Counted from the stretch's first letter, positions 1 to 10,795 are shown. The stretch: DNA of 62,198 nucleotides from Akkermansia muciniphila (GCA_943331445.1 CALQLO010000012.1:1-62198); one strand, 5' to 3'. Numbers and translations are program-made. Notes: generated by a model from the sequence alone, not told the origin.

Positions 1-319
1 ATCGAATCCGGAACACCCCCGAAATGAGACGTCGGTCATTTGCGGGATCCGACTGAGAAGGAACGCTATCTATTATCCTCATTCGGCCGGGAATGTCAAG
101 GGGGGCAGTCTCGTAGGTGGAGGCGGTTGGCGGTTGGCGGTTAGAATGAACGACAAAGCAGGAGGTGGAGAGGTTGGGGATGGTGGGCTTAGTGAATATT
201 GAGCTTCAGGGTTTGGCGGTGTGAGGTCTTTTCCTATCCGCTAACCGCCAACCGCTAACCGCTTTGGCGCGAAAATACTCTTTCCCCATGCGTCGCGCTC
301 GGGATAGTCGACTTCGTCC
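1..319. other. non-coding stretch with a repeat pair
   Basis: No convincing gene lies here. The only structure I see is the inverted repeat pair at 122-263, listed separately. The short minus-strand reading frame at 206-421 runs through the repeat and into the AEC permease gene, so I do not count it. The first 110 bases show no tRNA-like fold or clear promoter. Confidence 0.6.
122..263. repeat. paired GCGGTTGGCGG repeat, copy 1
   Basis: The left arm (122-144) is three head-to-tail GGCGGTTGG-type units. The right arm (232-263) is the inverted version and reads CCTATCCGCTAACCGCC followed by AACCGCTAACCGCT. About 87 bp lie between the arms. The same arrangement, including the CCTATCCGC edge of the right arm, recurs inside the cys operon at 57983-58131. 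This looks like a small non-coding, MITE- or REP-like element. No open reading frame or transposase is associated with it. Confidence 0.75.
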
Positions 320-1276
320 ATGAATGTCTTCTCCGCCGACGTCGCGCTGGCCATCACCCGTCTCGGGCTGCTGATCCTGCTCGGCTGGTTTATGGCACGT
401 CAGGGTTGGGTCGGCGCGCATGCACGTCAGCCGCTGATGCGCATGATCATCTGGGTCTTTTTCCCAGCCATGATCTTCTCGCGCGTGAGCGGTAATCCGC
501 TGATCGCTTCGGGCCCGCAGGCTTTGCTGTATCTTGGTGCGGGCTTCCTGATGATCGTGACGGGCTACGCCGTCGCGACGGCCATCGCTTCACTCTTTAA
601 GGTCCCAGCCGGCAAGGCGCGTCGCACCTTTGCCTTCTCGGCCGGCGTCAATAACTTCGGCTACCTCGGCATCCCGGTCACGGCCGCGTTGTTCGACAAG
701 GACGTCGTCGGCGTGCTGTTGGTGCATAATGTCGGCGTCGAGGCGGCAGTCTGGACGGTTGGGGTGGCGATGCTTTCCGGCGAGTCCCTGCGCCACGGCC
801 TAAGGAAGCTCTTCCAGCCGATGACCGTCGCGCTGTTCGTGGCCCTAGCCATCAATTTCGCCGGCTTTGGGAAAAGCGCCGCCATCGTCTTCGCCAGCGA
901 CCTTTGCCTCGCGGTCGGTGATTGCGCCATCCCGATTGGGACGCTGCTCACGGGCATCTACCTGCACGAGATCATTAAAGACTTTCGCCTAGTCTCGGAC
1001 GCTCCAGCCTCCTTCGGCGTGATGGCCGTTCGCTGGTTGCTGATGCCGCTACTTGTCCTGGCTGCGGCAGGCTGCTTGGTGACCGATCCTTCCTTGCGCA
1101 AGGTGATGTTGGTGCAGGCGGCGATGCCTTGCGGCATCTTCACCTTCCTAATCGTTGAGATGTTCAAGGGCGACGTACTGGTTTCCCTGCGTTGCTCCGT
1201 CATAACGATGCTTTGTTGCCCGTTGGTGACGCCGTTGTGGCTTTATCTAGGGTCACGCTGGCTGACCCTGGGTTGA
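320..1276 (+). CDS. AEC-family (auxin efflux carrier-type) permease
   Basis: A 318-residue, very hydrophobic protein with about ten membrane segments and the two-half layout of AEC/BASS-like permeases. Residues near 35-55 (QPLMRMIIWVFFPAMIFSRV) and the FAFSAGVNNFGYLGIPV segment near 105 match the conserved N-terminal helix and the asparagine/glycine-rich crossover region of AEC transporters. The family exports or imports small organic anions such as malate or auxin-like acids; the substrate here cannot be told. The start is the ATG at 320; no Shine-Dalgarno is visible. It lies just downstream of a repeat pair and 50 bp before a lipoprotein operon on the same strand. Confidence 0.8.
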   Translation: MNVFSADVALAITRLGLLILLGWFMARQGWVGAHARQPLMRMIIWVFFPAMIFSRVSGNPLIASGPQALLYLGAGFLMIVTGYAVATAIASLFKVPAGKARRTFAFSAGVNNFGYLGIPVTAALFDKDVVGVLLVHNVGVEAAVWTVGVAMLSGESLRHGLRKLFQPMTVALFVALAINFAGFGKSAAIVFASDLCLAVGDCAIPIGTLLTGIYLHEIIKDFRLVSDAPASFGVMAVRWLLMPLLVLAAAGCLVTDPSLRKVMLVQAAMPCGIFTFLIVEMFKGDVLVSLRCSVITMLCCPLVTPLWLYLGSRWLTLG

Positions 1277-1326
1277 GCGTAATCTTTACTTGCGGGCATC
1301 CCCGACTAATCTCGCTGTCTGTCCCT

Positions 1327-2706
1327 GTGCGCATCCTGCTCGTCATCCTTGCCGCCGCCTTAGCGGGTTGCGCTACCTATGTCGAAAAGGACCCACGTGT
1401 CCGTGCCTTCGGCGAAGAGGCTGAGTTTGAGACTGCCGCCCAAATTGCCAAGGCGGCGGGGGTGGATACGCCTAAGGACATGCTGGTCTGGAAGCTGGAC
1501 GAGGCGACGGCGCTTCGGGCCGGCGGTAAGTTAAAGGAAAGTTCGAAGGCGTTCGAAGATGTGGAACAGGCTTTTCGGACGGAGGAAGATCAACCAGGCT
1601 TTTCGATCTCGGGCTCCGCCGTGGCGGCTTTCAGCAACGGCTATGCGCAACCGTACCGCGCTAAGCCTTACGACCGGATCTATGCCTCGACCTATCAGGC
1701 TCTGAACTTCCTCGAACTGCACGACTTCGCCGCGGCCCGTGTGTCTATGACGCGTCTTCGCTTCGTGCAGGAATCCTTCGGAGCCGGCCAACTTTACGTC
1801 ACGCCTAAGTCGGCCAAATCACAGTATGATTTAGCTAAGGCCGACCAGGACGAACGCACTAAAGATGGGTTGAGTCAGTTGCAGGAGAATCTTGATGGTT
1901 TGACCAAAGGCGGAACTTATGATGACGCCTTCAGTCACTGGCTGCAGGGCATGTTCTTCCTTCGGCTGGGTGACGGGGTTTCTGATTTAGAAAAAGCACG
2001 GAAGGAGTTTACCGCTGCCGTTGGTTTGAATTCCAAGCAGCTGGTCTTTAAGCGTGACCTCAAAGATTGTACCGGAACGGTCGAAAATCAGGGCAGGGTG
2101 GTCTATGTAATCGCGGAGACCGGCATGTGTCCTGAGTGGCATGAGCAACGGGTGGATATACCGCTCTTCGTGGTGTCGTCCCGCGTCCCGTATGTCGGGG
2201 TGGCTTTACCGGCCCTCCGGCCCTCGGGTTTACATTATAATTTGAAGTTACAATTGGACGGCCAGAATGTGGCATTAGAACCCGCCGGCCGGCCGGACTC
2301 GCTCATCGCCAAGCATTTTGAGGCAGCCCTCCCGAGTTTAAAGGCGCAGGCTTTTACTTCCGCCGCCGTCAAAGCCACGGCCAGTTACCTAATCAATAAA
2401 TCGTCAGAAGAGGCTGCAAATCGCCCTAATAGCGGTACGGGGGCGGGTCTTTGGGCGTTGGCGACGAAGATTGGTACTGGGTTGTACGCTTATAAATCCA
2501 CCAAAGCTGACCTGCGCAATTGGACGCTCCTGCCCGCCGCATTTTCAGTCGCCCGGCTTGATGCCCGGGTAGGCCAGAAGCTAACCGTCCCGGGCCACCC
2601 TGAGGCGACCTTGGTCCTGCCCGAAGGCAAGGTTCTGCTTGTAAGCATCAAGTCCACGCAGGAAAATCGTCCAATCGTCCTCCGCTGTACCACTCTCGTC
2701 CCATGA
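1327..2706 (+). CDS. COG3014-like lipoprotein, first gene of an LpoB cluster
   Basis: The open frame begins at 1192, inside the preceding gene. The GTG at 1327 gives a proper lipoprotein signal peptide, with hydrophobic LLVILAAALAGC followed by acylated Cys, so I take it as the start (459 aa). The rest is soluble, helical and TPR-like in feel (residues about 20-250), followed by a C-terminal beta-rich part. It resembles the COG3014 lipoproteins encoded beside ycfL and lpoB homologues. Its stop overlaps the next ATG by 4 nt, so the three lipoproteins are probably co-translated. Biochemical function is unknown; a role in activating peptidoglycan synthesis is inferred only from its neighbours. 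Confidence 0.7.
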   Translation: MRILLVILAAALAGCATYVEKDPRVRAFGEEAEFETAAQIAKAAGVDTPKDMLVWKLDEATALRAGGKLKESSKAFEDVEQAFRTEEDQPGFSISGSAVAAFSNGYAQPYRAKPYDRIYASTYQALNFLELHDFAAARVSMTRLRFVQESFGAGQLYVTPKSAKSQYDLAKADQDERTKDGLSQLQENLDGLTKGGTYDDAFSHWLQGMFFLRLGDGVSDLEKARKEFTAAVGLNSKQLVFKRDLKDCTGTVENQGRVVYVIAETGMCPEWHEQRVDIPLFVVSSRVPYVGVALPALRPSGLHYNLKLQLDGQNVALEPAGRPDSLIAKHFEAALPSLKAQAFTSAAVKATASYLINKSSEEAANRPNSGTGAGLWALATKIGTGLYAYKSTKADLRNWTLLPAAFSVARLDARVGQKLTVPGHPEATLVLPEGKVLLVSIKSTQENRPIVLRCTTLVP

Positions 2707-3134
2707 AGAAAATCACCCCTCTCCTCGCAATCGGTTTCCTGACTGGTTGCACGTCCATCATCCAGACGGGTGACCGTATCGAGCGAGGCCTGACTCCGCC
2801 GGATGCCGTGAACTACGCCACGACACGCCCAGAGGGCGGCTTCACGCCGCAAATTACTGATAACCGTTTCGGTAACAAGATCGAGCTACTCGCGGCCCGC
2901 AAGTCCAAGACCGATGGGGGCTACGCCCGGGTTCAGTGGGACCTGCGCAATGGTTCGTATATTGGTCAGACCGCTAACATCAGTTTTGAATGGTTGGGCT
3001 CCGATGGCTCGGTGACTGAGAGTCAGCCTAATTGGATTACCACCCCGCTTGAGCCTGGTGCGCTCACGACCGTGACCGCCACGGCCCTTAAATCGACGTC
3101 CGTCGAATGCCGCCTCCGTATCCTCTCTCGATAA
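2703..3134 (+). CDS. YcfL-like (DUF1425) lipoprotein
   Basis: A 143-residue protein with a lipobox (FLTGC, Cys16), so an outer- or inner-membrane lipoprotein. Residues about 45-140 form a beta-sandwich-like domain with the pattern seen in YcfL: a variable-sequence stretch, then polar strands ending in a VECRLRI edge strand. ycfL sits next to lpoB in enterobacteria, and the same order holds here: the lpoB-like gene follows 9 nt later. The stop of the preceding lipoprotein overlaps the ATG. Molecular role unknown even in E. coli. Confidence 0.65.
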   Translation: MKKITPLLAIGFLTGCTSIIQTGDRIERGLTPPDAVNYATTRPEGGFTPQITDNRFGNKIELLAARKSKTDGGYARVQWDLRNGSYIGQTANISFEWLGSDGSVTESQPNWITTPLEPGALTTVTATALKSTSVECRLRILSR

Positions 3135-3143
3135 AACCACCCT

Positions 3144-3683
3144 ATGAATAAACTCTTCCTCCTCGCCTGTGCCGCCCTCATCGTCGGCTGCGACACCCCC
3201 GCCACCTACAAGGACCCGAACGGACGCGATCTCGTCGTCAGTCTGGAGAAGGTGAATATCCAGGACTTCGCCACGGCAGGCTCCTTGATGTTACAGTCTA
3301 TGGTCAGCTCCCCGGCCTTTTCGAAAGGCGCGCCCGTCCTGCAGTTGGGCATGATTACGAATGACACCGCCAATAATTTCGACACGAGCCTGCTGCTATC
3401 GAAGCTGACGGTTCCGCTCGTCAATGCTGGCCGGGTGACCCTCCTGGAGAATGACGCCGTGGCTAATGCGGCTCGTGCCGCCTCGGGTTCTAGTGCCAAC
3501 GTGCCGAAAGCCGAATACGTCCTCAAGGGCAAGATCCTCGAAGACCGAGCCAACGCTGGCAGCACCCGCCAGAACTCATACATCTTCCAGTTGACCCTGG
3601 TGGAGGTGAAACGAAGCGTCGCGGTCTGGACTGAAGAAAAGATCGTCACCAAGCAGGGGTCAAAGAACTCCATCGGCTTCTGA
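3144..3683 (+). CDS. lpoB: penicillin-binding protein activator LpoB-like lipoprotein
   Basis: A 179-residue lipoprotein (lipobox ALIVGC, Cys16). The body matches the LpoB/YcfM domain: the VNIQDFATAGSLMLQSM helix, VLQLGMITNDTANNFDTSLL, then the strand YVLKGKILEDR and the C-terminal LTLVEVKRSVAVWTEEK. In gammaproteobacteria LpoB reaches from the outer membrane to stimulate the transpeptidase/glycosyltransferase PBP1B. Whether a PBP partner exists here is not visible. It is the last gene of the lipoprotein trio; two terminator-like hairpins follow (3689-3711 and 3715-3746). Confidence 0.75.
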   Translation: MNKLFLLACAALIVGCDTPATYKDPNGRDLVVSLEKVNIQDFATAGSLMLQSMVSSPAFSKGAPVLQLGMITNDTANNFDTSLLLSKLTVPLVNAGRVTLLENDAVANAARAASGSSANVPKAEYVLKGKILEDRANAGSTRQNSYIFQLTLVEVKRSVAVWTEEKIVTKQGSKNSIGF

Positions 3684-3688
3684 TATAC

Positions 3689-3711
3689 CCTCGCCAGTCG
3701 AGCGAGGTTTT
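3689..3711 (+). terminator. hairpin plus short T run after lpoB
   Basis: Arms CCTCGC (3689-3694) and GCGAGG (3702-3707) with a 7-nt loop, followed by TTTT. It lies 6 nt after the lpoB stop. The stem is short, so it may be a weak terminator that acts together with the next hairpin. Confidence 0.5.
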
Positions 3712-3714
3712 CCC

Positions 3715-3746
3715 AACCTGCATTCCTCCGGATGCAGGTTGATTTT
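3715..3746 (+). promoter_or_regulatory. hairpin enclosing the ATG of the FAD oxidoreductase, followed by a T run
   Basis: The arms AACCTGCAT (3715-3723) and ATGCAGGTT (3732-3740) pair perfectly over 9 bp with an 8-nt loop. The right arm begins with the start codon of the next gene, and GATTTTTTG follows directly. It therefore looks like an intrinsic terminator for the lipoprotein operon, and in any transcript that passes through it could hide the start codon. Confidence 0.55.
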
Positions 3747-4784
3747 TTGATTATTGGCCAAGGTTTGGCGGGCTCTTTGCTCGCCAAGGAATTGTTGCGT
3801 CGCGGCCGCACGGTACGCGTCGTGGATGATGGCTGGAGGTCGGCTGCTTCTCAGGTCGCAGCCGGCTTAATGACCCCGCTGACGGGACGCCGTTTCTCCC
3901 TGACCAAGGATTACCCTACGTTATTCGAGCGTGCACGTGAACACTTAACGCCACTGGGCGTTTTTCACCCCTTGGACGTTTACCGATTGTTCGTTGATGC
4001 CGAGCAGAGGGCCCGAGGATTGAAGCGGACGGAATGTGCTAGCTGCCGCCCATTTATCGCTCGAATCACCGAGTCGAAGGGTGAGTTAGATCCGGAGCTG
4101 ACGGATGGTTTCGGGGGTGCTCTCATGCATGGTGCCTGGGTTGATTTACCTAAACTGCTCGCCGATGTGCGGCGCGAACTCCACGCGGCGGGCTGCTTGA
4201 TCGAGGCGACGTTTGAGCCCTCCGAGGCAACGTCGGCGGCGGCGGGCTTGAGTTGGCGCCATAATCTTTACGGGGCGATTGTGTACTGCGATGGGTATAA
4301 GTCTGCCCTGCGAGGGCCGTTTACTTATCTGCCCTGGCAGCCGGCCAAGGGGGAGGTGCTTACGTTATCGTCGGATGCACCGCAGAAGCCCTATGTCCTG
4401 AATCGTGAGGGTTGGGCGTTGCCGTTGGGCGATGGCCGCTGGCGTACAGGAACCAACTGGCAGTGGGATCAGCTGGATGAGACTCCATCTCAGGCCCAGC
4501 AGGATAAACTCTTGGCGAGGTTTCGCGGCTATTTTACTTCATTGGTGCAGGTGGATGTCATGGATCATTCGGCCGGAGTGCGCCCATGTACGGCGGACAA
4601 TCGTCCGTTCCTGGGTACTCACCCGAGTGAGCCTCATACGCACATCTTCAATGGACTTGGCCCGCGCGGGACGGTTTGGGCTCCGAGTCTAACGACACAG
4701 ATGGCGGACTATTTAATCGAAGGGAAGGACTTGCCAGAGGAACTTTCGATCAACCGACACCCGCCAGCTGCGAGCGGCGCGTAG
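3732..4784 (+). CDS. FAD-dependent oxidoreductase (DAO family)
   Basis: A 350-residue soluble enzyme. The N-terminus carries the Rossmann FAD-binding motif FLIIGQGLAGSLLAKELLRRG with the acidic VVDD end of strand 2 (residues 4-33). The C-terminal part (GVRPCTADNRPFLGTH, then NGLGPRGTVWAP, about 285-325) is the usual second FAD-contact region of the D-amino-acid/glycine-oxidase-like DAO superfamily. The amine or amino-acid substrate is not predictable. The start must be the ATG at 3732, since any later start would remove the first FAD strand; this ATG lies in a hairpin. It converges with the next gene, 17 bp away. Confidence 0.75.
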   Translation: MQVDFLIIGQGLAGSLLAKELLRRGRTVRVVDDGWRSAASQVAAGLMTPLTGRRFSLTKDYPTLFERAREHLTPLGVFHPLDVYRLFVDAEQRARGLKRTECASCRPFIARITESKGELDPELTDGFGGALMHGAWVDLPKLLADVRRELHAAGCLIEATFEPSEATSAAAGLSWRHNLYGAIVYCDGYKSALRGPFTYLPWQPAKGEVLTLSSDAPQKPYVLNREGWALPLGDGRWRTGTNWQWDQLDETPSQAQQDKLLARFRGYFTSLVQVDVMDHSAGVRPCTADNRPFLGTHPSEPHTHIFNGLGPRGTVWAPSLTTQMADYLIEGKDLPEELSINRHPPAASGA

Positions 4785-4801
4785 TCCCTCGTGGCAGGCG
4801 C

Positions 4802-5872
4802 TTAGCGCTGGAGCTCGCAGAGAATCGTCTTACGGCCTCGCACCAAACCCTCGAACGCGACGGCGGCGGCGACGCCTTGGCTGGCGACAGCGGCGTATTG
4901 TCCGCCGACGGCATAAGTTTGGGGAGCGGCGTTGCCTCGTTGAAGCATCAAGGAGCCTTTCGACTCCCAGAATACCAGCGGCGTCTTGCCGACGAAAGTA
5001 GCCACCGGCTGGGCCGCCGCATCAGCGACCTTACGTTCGATTGTAGGATTCTCACTCGAGAATACGGTCCGAAGGCGTTTCCAAACCGGCAGACCTTGGC
5101 TGTTTTGGTCATAGGTCAGGCCGCCGCCATCCATGGGGCACGCGTTGAGCATCCAAGAACCTTGGCCCAATTTGCGAGGAGGCGAGAAGCTAACGCCGTC
5201 CTTTGTCTCCGTTAGGTAGAGGTCGCGGGCGCCCTGAAGTAAGTTGCGCCACATAATGCCGATACGGCCATCTGGGGCGAAGGCTACGCTGGGCGCGCAG
5301 CATTGGCAGATGGGGCCTTCTGGTGAGGCGTAGACCAAACGATCTTCCCCCCAATGGAGGCCGCCGTCTTCGGAGAATTTCCCCCACAGGCTCATCTTGC
5401 CTGTTCGCAGATCCAGCCAAGTCAGGCCGATGCGATTCTGGCCGTTGCCTGCCAAGGCATGCAGGCCTTCGCGGGCGGAGAGCGGGACTTGGTTCAAGGC
5501 CGGCTGCTCCTGCCATTGGGCTCCGTCCAGCGAAGTCCACGCGTGGACATTACCGTCAGCATGCGAGATGGCGGTAATGAGAAGCAGATTTTTGGTGACG
5601 GCGATACGGGGTCCGCGGCGCATGCCGAGGGCGAGTTTATCCAAGGTAGCGATGCGGTTAGGGGTACTGAAGGAGGCGCCATCTTTCGAAGTTACATAGA
5701 AGAGGGCGCTGCCCTGTCCGAAGACCAGGTGGATGCGGCCATCGGTACTCAGGGCGACTTGAGGTTGGATGGCGCCGTTAAAATCAGCCGGGACAACTTC
5801 GATGGGCGCGGCAAAGGCGAACGTCAGACCTAAGATGCTCCCCGTCAGTAAACCAAGGAGCGCGCGCTGCAT
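4802..5872 (-). CDS. secreted sialidase-like beta-propeller protein
   Basis: A 356-residue protein with a cleavable signal peptide (LTFAFAAPIEV, cut near residue 22). The repeats look like BNR/Asp-box blades of a six-bladed sialidase-type propeller: KDGASFSTP, LDGAQWQEQ, EDGGLHWGE and KDGVSFSPP. A CQCCAPS cysteine cluster lies near residue 190. Catalytic residues of true sialidases cannot be identified, so exo-alpha-sialidase activity is not claimed. It may bind or cleave exported polysaccharides. It sits 1 nt after aroQ on the minus strand and is probably co-transcribed with it. Confidence 0.6.
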   Translation of the reverse strand: MQRALLGLLTGSILGLTFAFAAPIEVVPADFNGAIQPQVALSTDGRIHLVFGQGSALFYVTSKDGASFSTPNRIATLDKLALGMRRGPRIAVTKNLLLITAISHADGNVHAWTSLDGAQWQEQPALNQVPLSAREGLHALAGNGQNRIGLTWLDLRTGKMSLWGKFSEDGGLHWGEDRLVYASPEGPICQCCAPSVAFAPDGRIGIMWRNLLQGARDLYLTETKDGVSFSPPRKLGQGSWMLNACPMDGGGLTYDQNSQGLPVWKRLRTVFSSENPTIERKVADAAAQPVATFVGKTPLVFWESKGSLMLQRGNAAPQTYAVGGQYAAVASQGVAAAVAFEGLVRGRKTILCELQR

Positions 5873-5873
5873 C

Positions 5874-6350
5874 CTATTTCTTTTTCGCCGCAGTCTTCTT
5901 CTTGGCCGGGCTAGCTTTGGCGGCGGAAGAGACGAGATGGTCGACGGCGAGTAGGTAACCCGAGAGGCCGAGTCCAGTAATCACGCCTTCACAGGCGGAG
6001 GCCGTAACGGACTTGTGGCGGAACTCCTCGCGCTTGTAGATATTCGAAATATGGACCTCAACGGCCCGCATGCCGCTGCCGGCGATGGAGTCGCGGAGGG
6101 CGACCGAGACGTGCGTGTGGCCACCCGGGTTGATCACTAGGAATTTCACTCCCTTGTCGGCCCACTTCGCAATCGTGTCGATGATTTCGCCTTCGTGATT
6201 GGACTGGAAGAAACGGGTCTTCGCGCCGGCGGCTTTGGCGTGCTTCTCGATGAGCTTCTCGAGGTCGCCGAGTGTCTGGGTGCCATAGACCTCCGGCTCG
6301 CGCTTGCCGAGTCGGTCGAGGTTGGGGCCGTTGATGACGCCGATTTCCAT
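5874..6350 (-). CDS. aroQ: type II 3-dehydroquinate dehydratase
   Basis: Converts 3-dehydroquinate to 3-dehydroshikimate in the shikimate pathway. The ATG at 6350 gives the canonical N-terminus MEIGVINGPNLDRLG; a longer frame to 6392 adds unrelated residues. Expected residues are present: Arg17 and Tyr22 (KREPEVYG), Asn74 (INPGGHTH) and His100 (VEVHISN). The protein (158 aa) carries a C-terminal tail beyond the usual end, rich in Lys, Ala and Pro (SPAKKKTAAKKK), which the enzyme does not need and which may bind nucleic acid or another polyanion. Confidence 0.92.
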   Translation of the reverse strand: MEIGVINGPNLDRLGKREPEVYGTQTLGDLEKLIEKHAKAAGAKTRFFQSNHEGEIIDTIAKWADKGVKFLVINPGGHTHVSVALRDSIAGSGMRAVEVHISNIYKREEFRHKSVTASACEGVITGLGLSGYLLAVDHLVSSAAKASPAKKKTAAKKK

Positions 6351-6404
6351 GTCGATAGGTGTAAGCGGTCCGGCCGGACGGGCAAGACGCAATGGGCGAG
6401 CTCT

Positions 6405-6854
6405 TTATGGGAATAACAGGTCGACCAGACCTCTGCGTCTGGGGAGGTCAGGCATCCAACTCACCCACTCGTGGTGGCCGGTCCCGATGCTGACGGCGAG
6501 GAGGAACAGGATGGCCGCGAAAAAGAAGAACATGAGCACCCCGAACCCGTAGACGACTCGGTATTGCCTGCGCAAGGAACGTGCGGCCGGGTCGGGGGAC
6601 TCCTTTGACAAGGACAGTGCGCGTAAGGCGGAGACGAAGATCCGGCCAGCCCCCGCCGAGGCGCCGGCGACGCCTGCCAGCAATGCCATCACGAAGCAGT
6701 CGAGGTACCAATCCCCGCTTAGCGGACGTTTCTCGACCATCGAAACGACGAGTAGTACGCCGAAGGCGAGGGCGACGGAACCGCCGATATGTCGCAAAAA
6801 CCGGGTGAGGCTTTCGCGGGACGGATCATCTTCCTCGGATGTGAGCATCCACAT
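6405..6854 (-). CDS. small membrane protein, unknown function
   Basis: A 149-residue protein with three likely membrane segments: about 25-43 (GGSVALAFGVLLVVSMV), 53-75 (FVMALLAGVAGASAGAGRIFV) and 103-123 (VYGFGVLMFFFFAAILFLLAV). An acidic N-terminus and a short basic loop lie before the third segment. I recognise no family. Alternative ATG at 6848. It is upstream of aroQ on the same strand, 54 nt away, and may be in the same transcript. Confidence 0.5.
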   Translation of the reverse strand: MWMLTSEEDDPSRESLTRFLRHIGGSVALAFGVLLVVSMVEKRPLSGDWYLDCFVMALLAGVAGASAGAGRIFVSALRALSLSKESPDPAARSLRRQYRVVYGFGVLMFFFFAAILFLLAVSIGTGHHEWVSWMPDLPRRRGLVDLLFP

Positions 6855-7064
6855 GGGTCCATGGTTTTCTCCGAACGGGTTTTTTCAAAACAAAAAGGGC
6901 GACCCGTTGCGGAGCCGCGCTTGGTCTGGCCCGGCCAGATCTTGCACCGATTTCCATGGAGAATGACTAGGGGCTCGCATGGCTGGGGTAAGATGGGATT
7001 CCGCCAAGTTCCAAGCCGCTAGAGTTTTGACAGGTCTTCAGTGCTATGGTTAAATGAAGTGATG

Positions 7065-7451
7065 ATGTCTCTAGCGTCTCTCTGTTGCGTCCTTTTCGCG
7101 GCCGTAGACCAGCCGCCTTTGCGTGTGTTCGCGCCCACTGAGCAGGTAGCAAAGGTCACCGTGGGGGAGACTTTTGAGGTCGCCTTGATCTGCAATCCGA
7201 GCACCGGTCGATACTGGGAGGCCGTGGGGATTCCTGCCGGCTTAGAGCAGGTAGGCCAGTCCAAGAACGAGGCTGTGCCTCAACTTTATCCATTGAAGGT
7301 GATACCGAGCCGCCCGCGTATTGGCGCACCTATGTTGAGTTTTTTTACTTTCCGGGCAAAGTCCGCCGCTGAAGGCGCCATTTCCTTCAGGATGGCCGAC
7401 CAATCGGGATTCCAGACCGCCGAAGTTAAATTCGTCGTCCAGAAGAAATAA
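7065..7451 (+). CDS. chagasin-family (I42) cysteine protease inhibitor, exported
   Basis: The frame is open from an upstream ATG at 7041; paired ATGs at 7062/7065 put the signal peptide (MSLASLCCVLFAAVDQ) at the N-terminus, and I chose 7065. The mature part contains the chagasin signature CNPSTGRYWE, equivalent to NPTTGY-W, which is the loop that enters the active site of papain-like proteases, followed by the strand-rich GAPMLSFFTFRAKSAAEG and a final SGFQTAEVKFVV strand. Such inhibitors in bacteria are periplasmic or secreted. Orphan gene, with a bidirectional terminator directly after its stop. Confidence 0.7.
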   Translation: MSLASLCCVLFAAVDQPPLRVFAPTEQVAKVTVGETFEVALICNPSTGRYWEAVGIPAGLEQVGQSKNEAVPQLYPLKVIPSRPRIGAPMLSFFTFRAKSAAEGAISFRMADQSGFQTAEVKFVVQKK

Positions 7452-7480
7452 AAAGCCCTCGGATAGTCCCGAGGGCTTTG
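7452..7480. terminator. bidirectional intrinsic terminator
   Basis: Arms AAAGCCCTCGG (7452-7462) and CCGAGGGCTTT (7469-7479), an 11-bp perfect stem with a 6-nt loop. A and T runs flank it, so it can serve both the chagasin-like gene on the plus strand and aconitase on the minus strand. Confidence 0.85.
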
Positions 7481-7501
7481 TTTGGCGTTCGGCCGTAATC
7501 C

Positions 7502-10195
<2,694 letters not shown>

Positions 10196-10260
10196 GGTGA
10201 GTTGTGGGTAAAGGGAGAGGAGTGTGACGGTGGCGGTCGGGCAGGTAGCCAAAAGCAAAG

Positions 10261-10289
10261 AAGGCGGTCGGGGCAAGCCCGACCGCCTT
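10261..10289 (-). terminator. intrinsic terminator after the peroxiredoxin gene
   Basis: Perfect 12-bp stem AAGGCGGTCGGG (10261-10272) with CCCGACCGCCTT (10278-10289) and a 5-nt loop. On the minus strand it is followed by a T-rich CTTTGCTTTT. It separates the peroxiredoxin gene from acnA. Confidence 0.85.
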
Positions 10290-10309
10290 CAAATAAGCCT
10301 GATTAACGC

Positions 10310-10795
10310 TTAGGCTTCGACGGCCTTCTTGATCTTGGCGAAGTTCGGCATCGAGGCCGGGTCGCGCTTCACTTCGGAGTGGATCACGTTACCAGCCTTG
10401 TCGGCCACGAAGACCGAGCGCTTGGCGACATTGAGCAGGCTCGTCTTTTCAGGAATGACGCGGGTGTCCTTGACCTTAAAGGCCTTGATGGCGACCCGAT
10501 TGAAGTCGGAGACGAGGGTGAGGGTGATACCTGCCTGTTTGGCCCAAGCTTCCTGGGCGAAGGGGCTATCGACGGAAATGGCGATGATATCGGCACCCAG
10601 CTTCTTATATTCGTCGAGCAGTCCGCTAACCTTGCAGAGCTCATCGGTGCAGAAGCTCGTGAAAGCGAGAGGAACAAAGAGAATCACGGTCTTTCCCTTG
10701 CCGACGTTACGGCGCAGGTTGACGTCCACCAGTCCGGCGTCGGTCTTCTGCTTGAGGGTGATTTCAGGGAGGGGCTGGCCGATTTTCAGGGGCAT
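10310..10795 (-). CDS. peroxiredoxin (AhpC/TSA superfamily, PrxQ/AhpE-like)
   Basis: A 161-residue thioredoxin-fold peroxidase. The active-site block is VPLAFTSFCTDELC, with peroxidatic Cys49 preceded by the Pro and Thr of the PxxxTxxC motif. Cys54 gives a C-x4-C spacing as in atypical two-cysteine PrxQ-type enzymes. The conserved Arg that activates the thiolate is less certain. It reduces hydrogen peroxide or alkyl hydroperoxides using thioredoxin-like donors. Single-gene unit: strong terminator downstream and a 127-bp gap upstream that should hold the promoter. Start context is CCCCTACCCACCTCAAACC before ATG, C-rich. Confidence 0.85.
   Translation of the reverse strand: MPLKIGQPLPEITLKQKTDAGLVDVNLRRNVGKGKTVILFVPLAFTSFCTDELCKVSGLLDEYKKLGADIIAISVDSPFAQEAWAKQAGITLTLVSDFNRVAIKAFKVKDTRVIPEKTSLLNVAKRSVFVADKAGNVIHSEVKRDPASMPNFAKIKKAVEA

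Noticed and set aside
206-421. 71-aa minus-strand frame
   Set aside because: Its sequence is mostly translated repeat arm (VSGWRLADRK) and overlaps the AEC gene; the same phrase appears in the false N-terminal extension of cysD.
6860-6960. possible hairpin between AACGGGT and ACCCGTT near 6878-6918
   Set aside because: The loop is about 25 nt and no T run or gene end is next to it.
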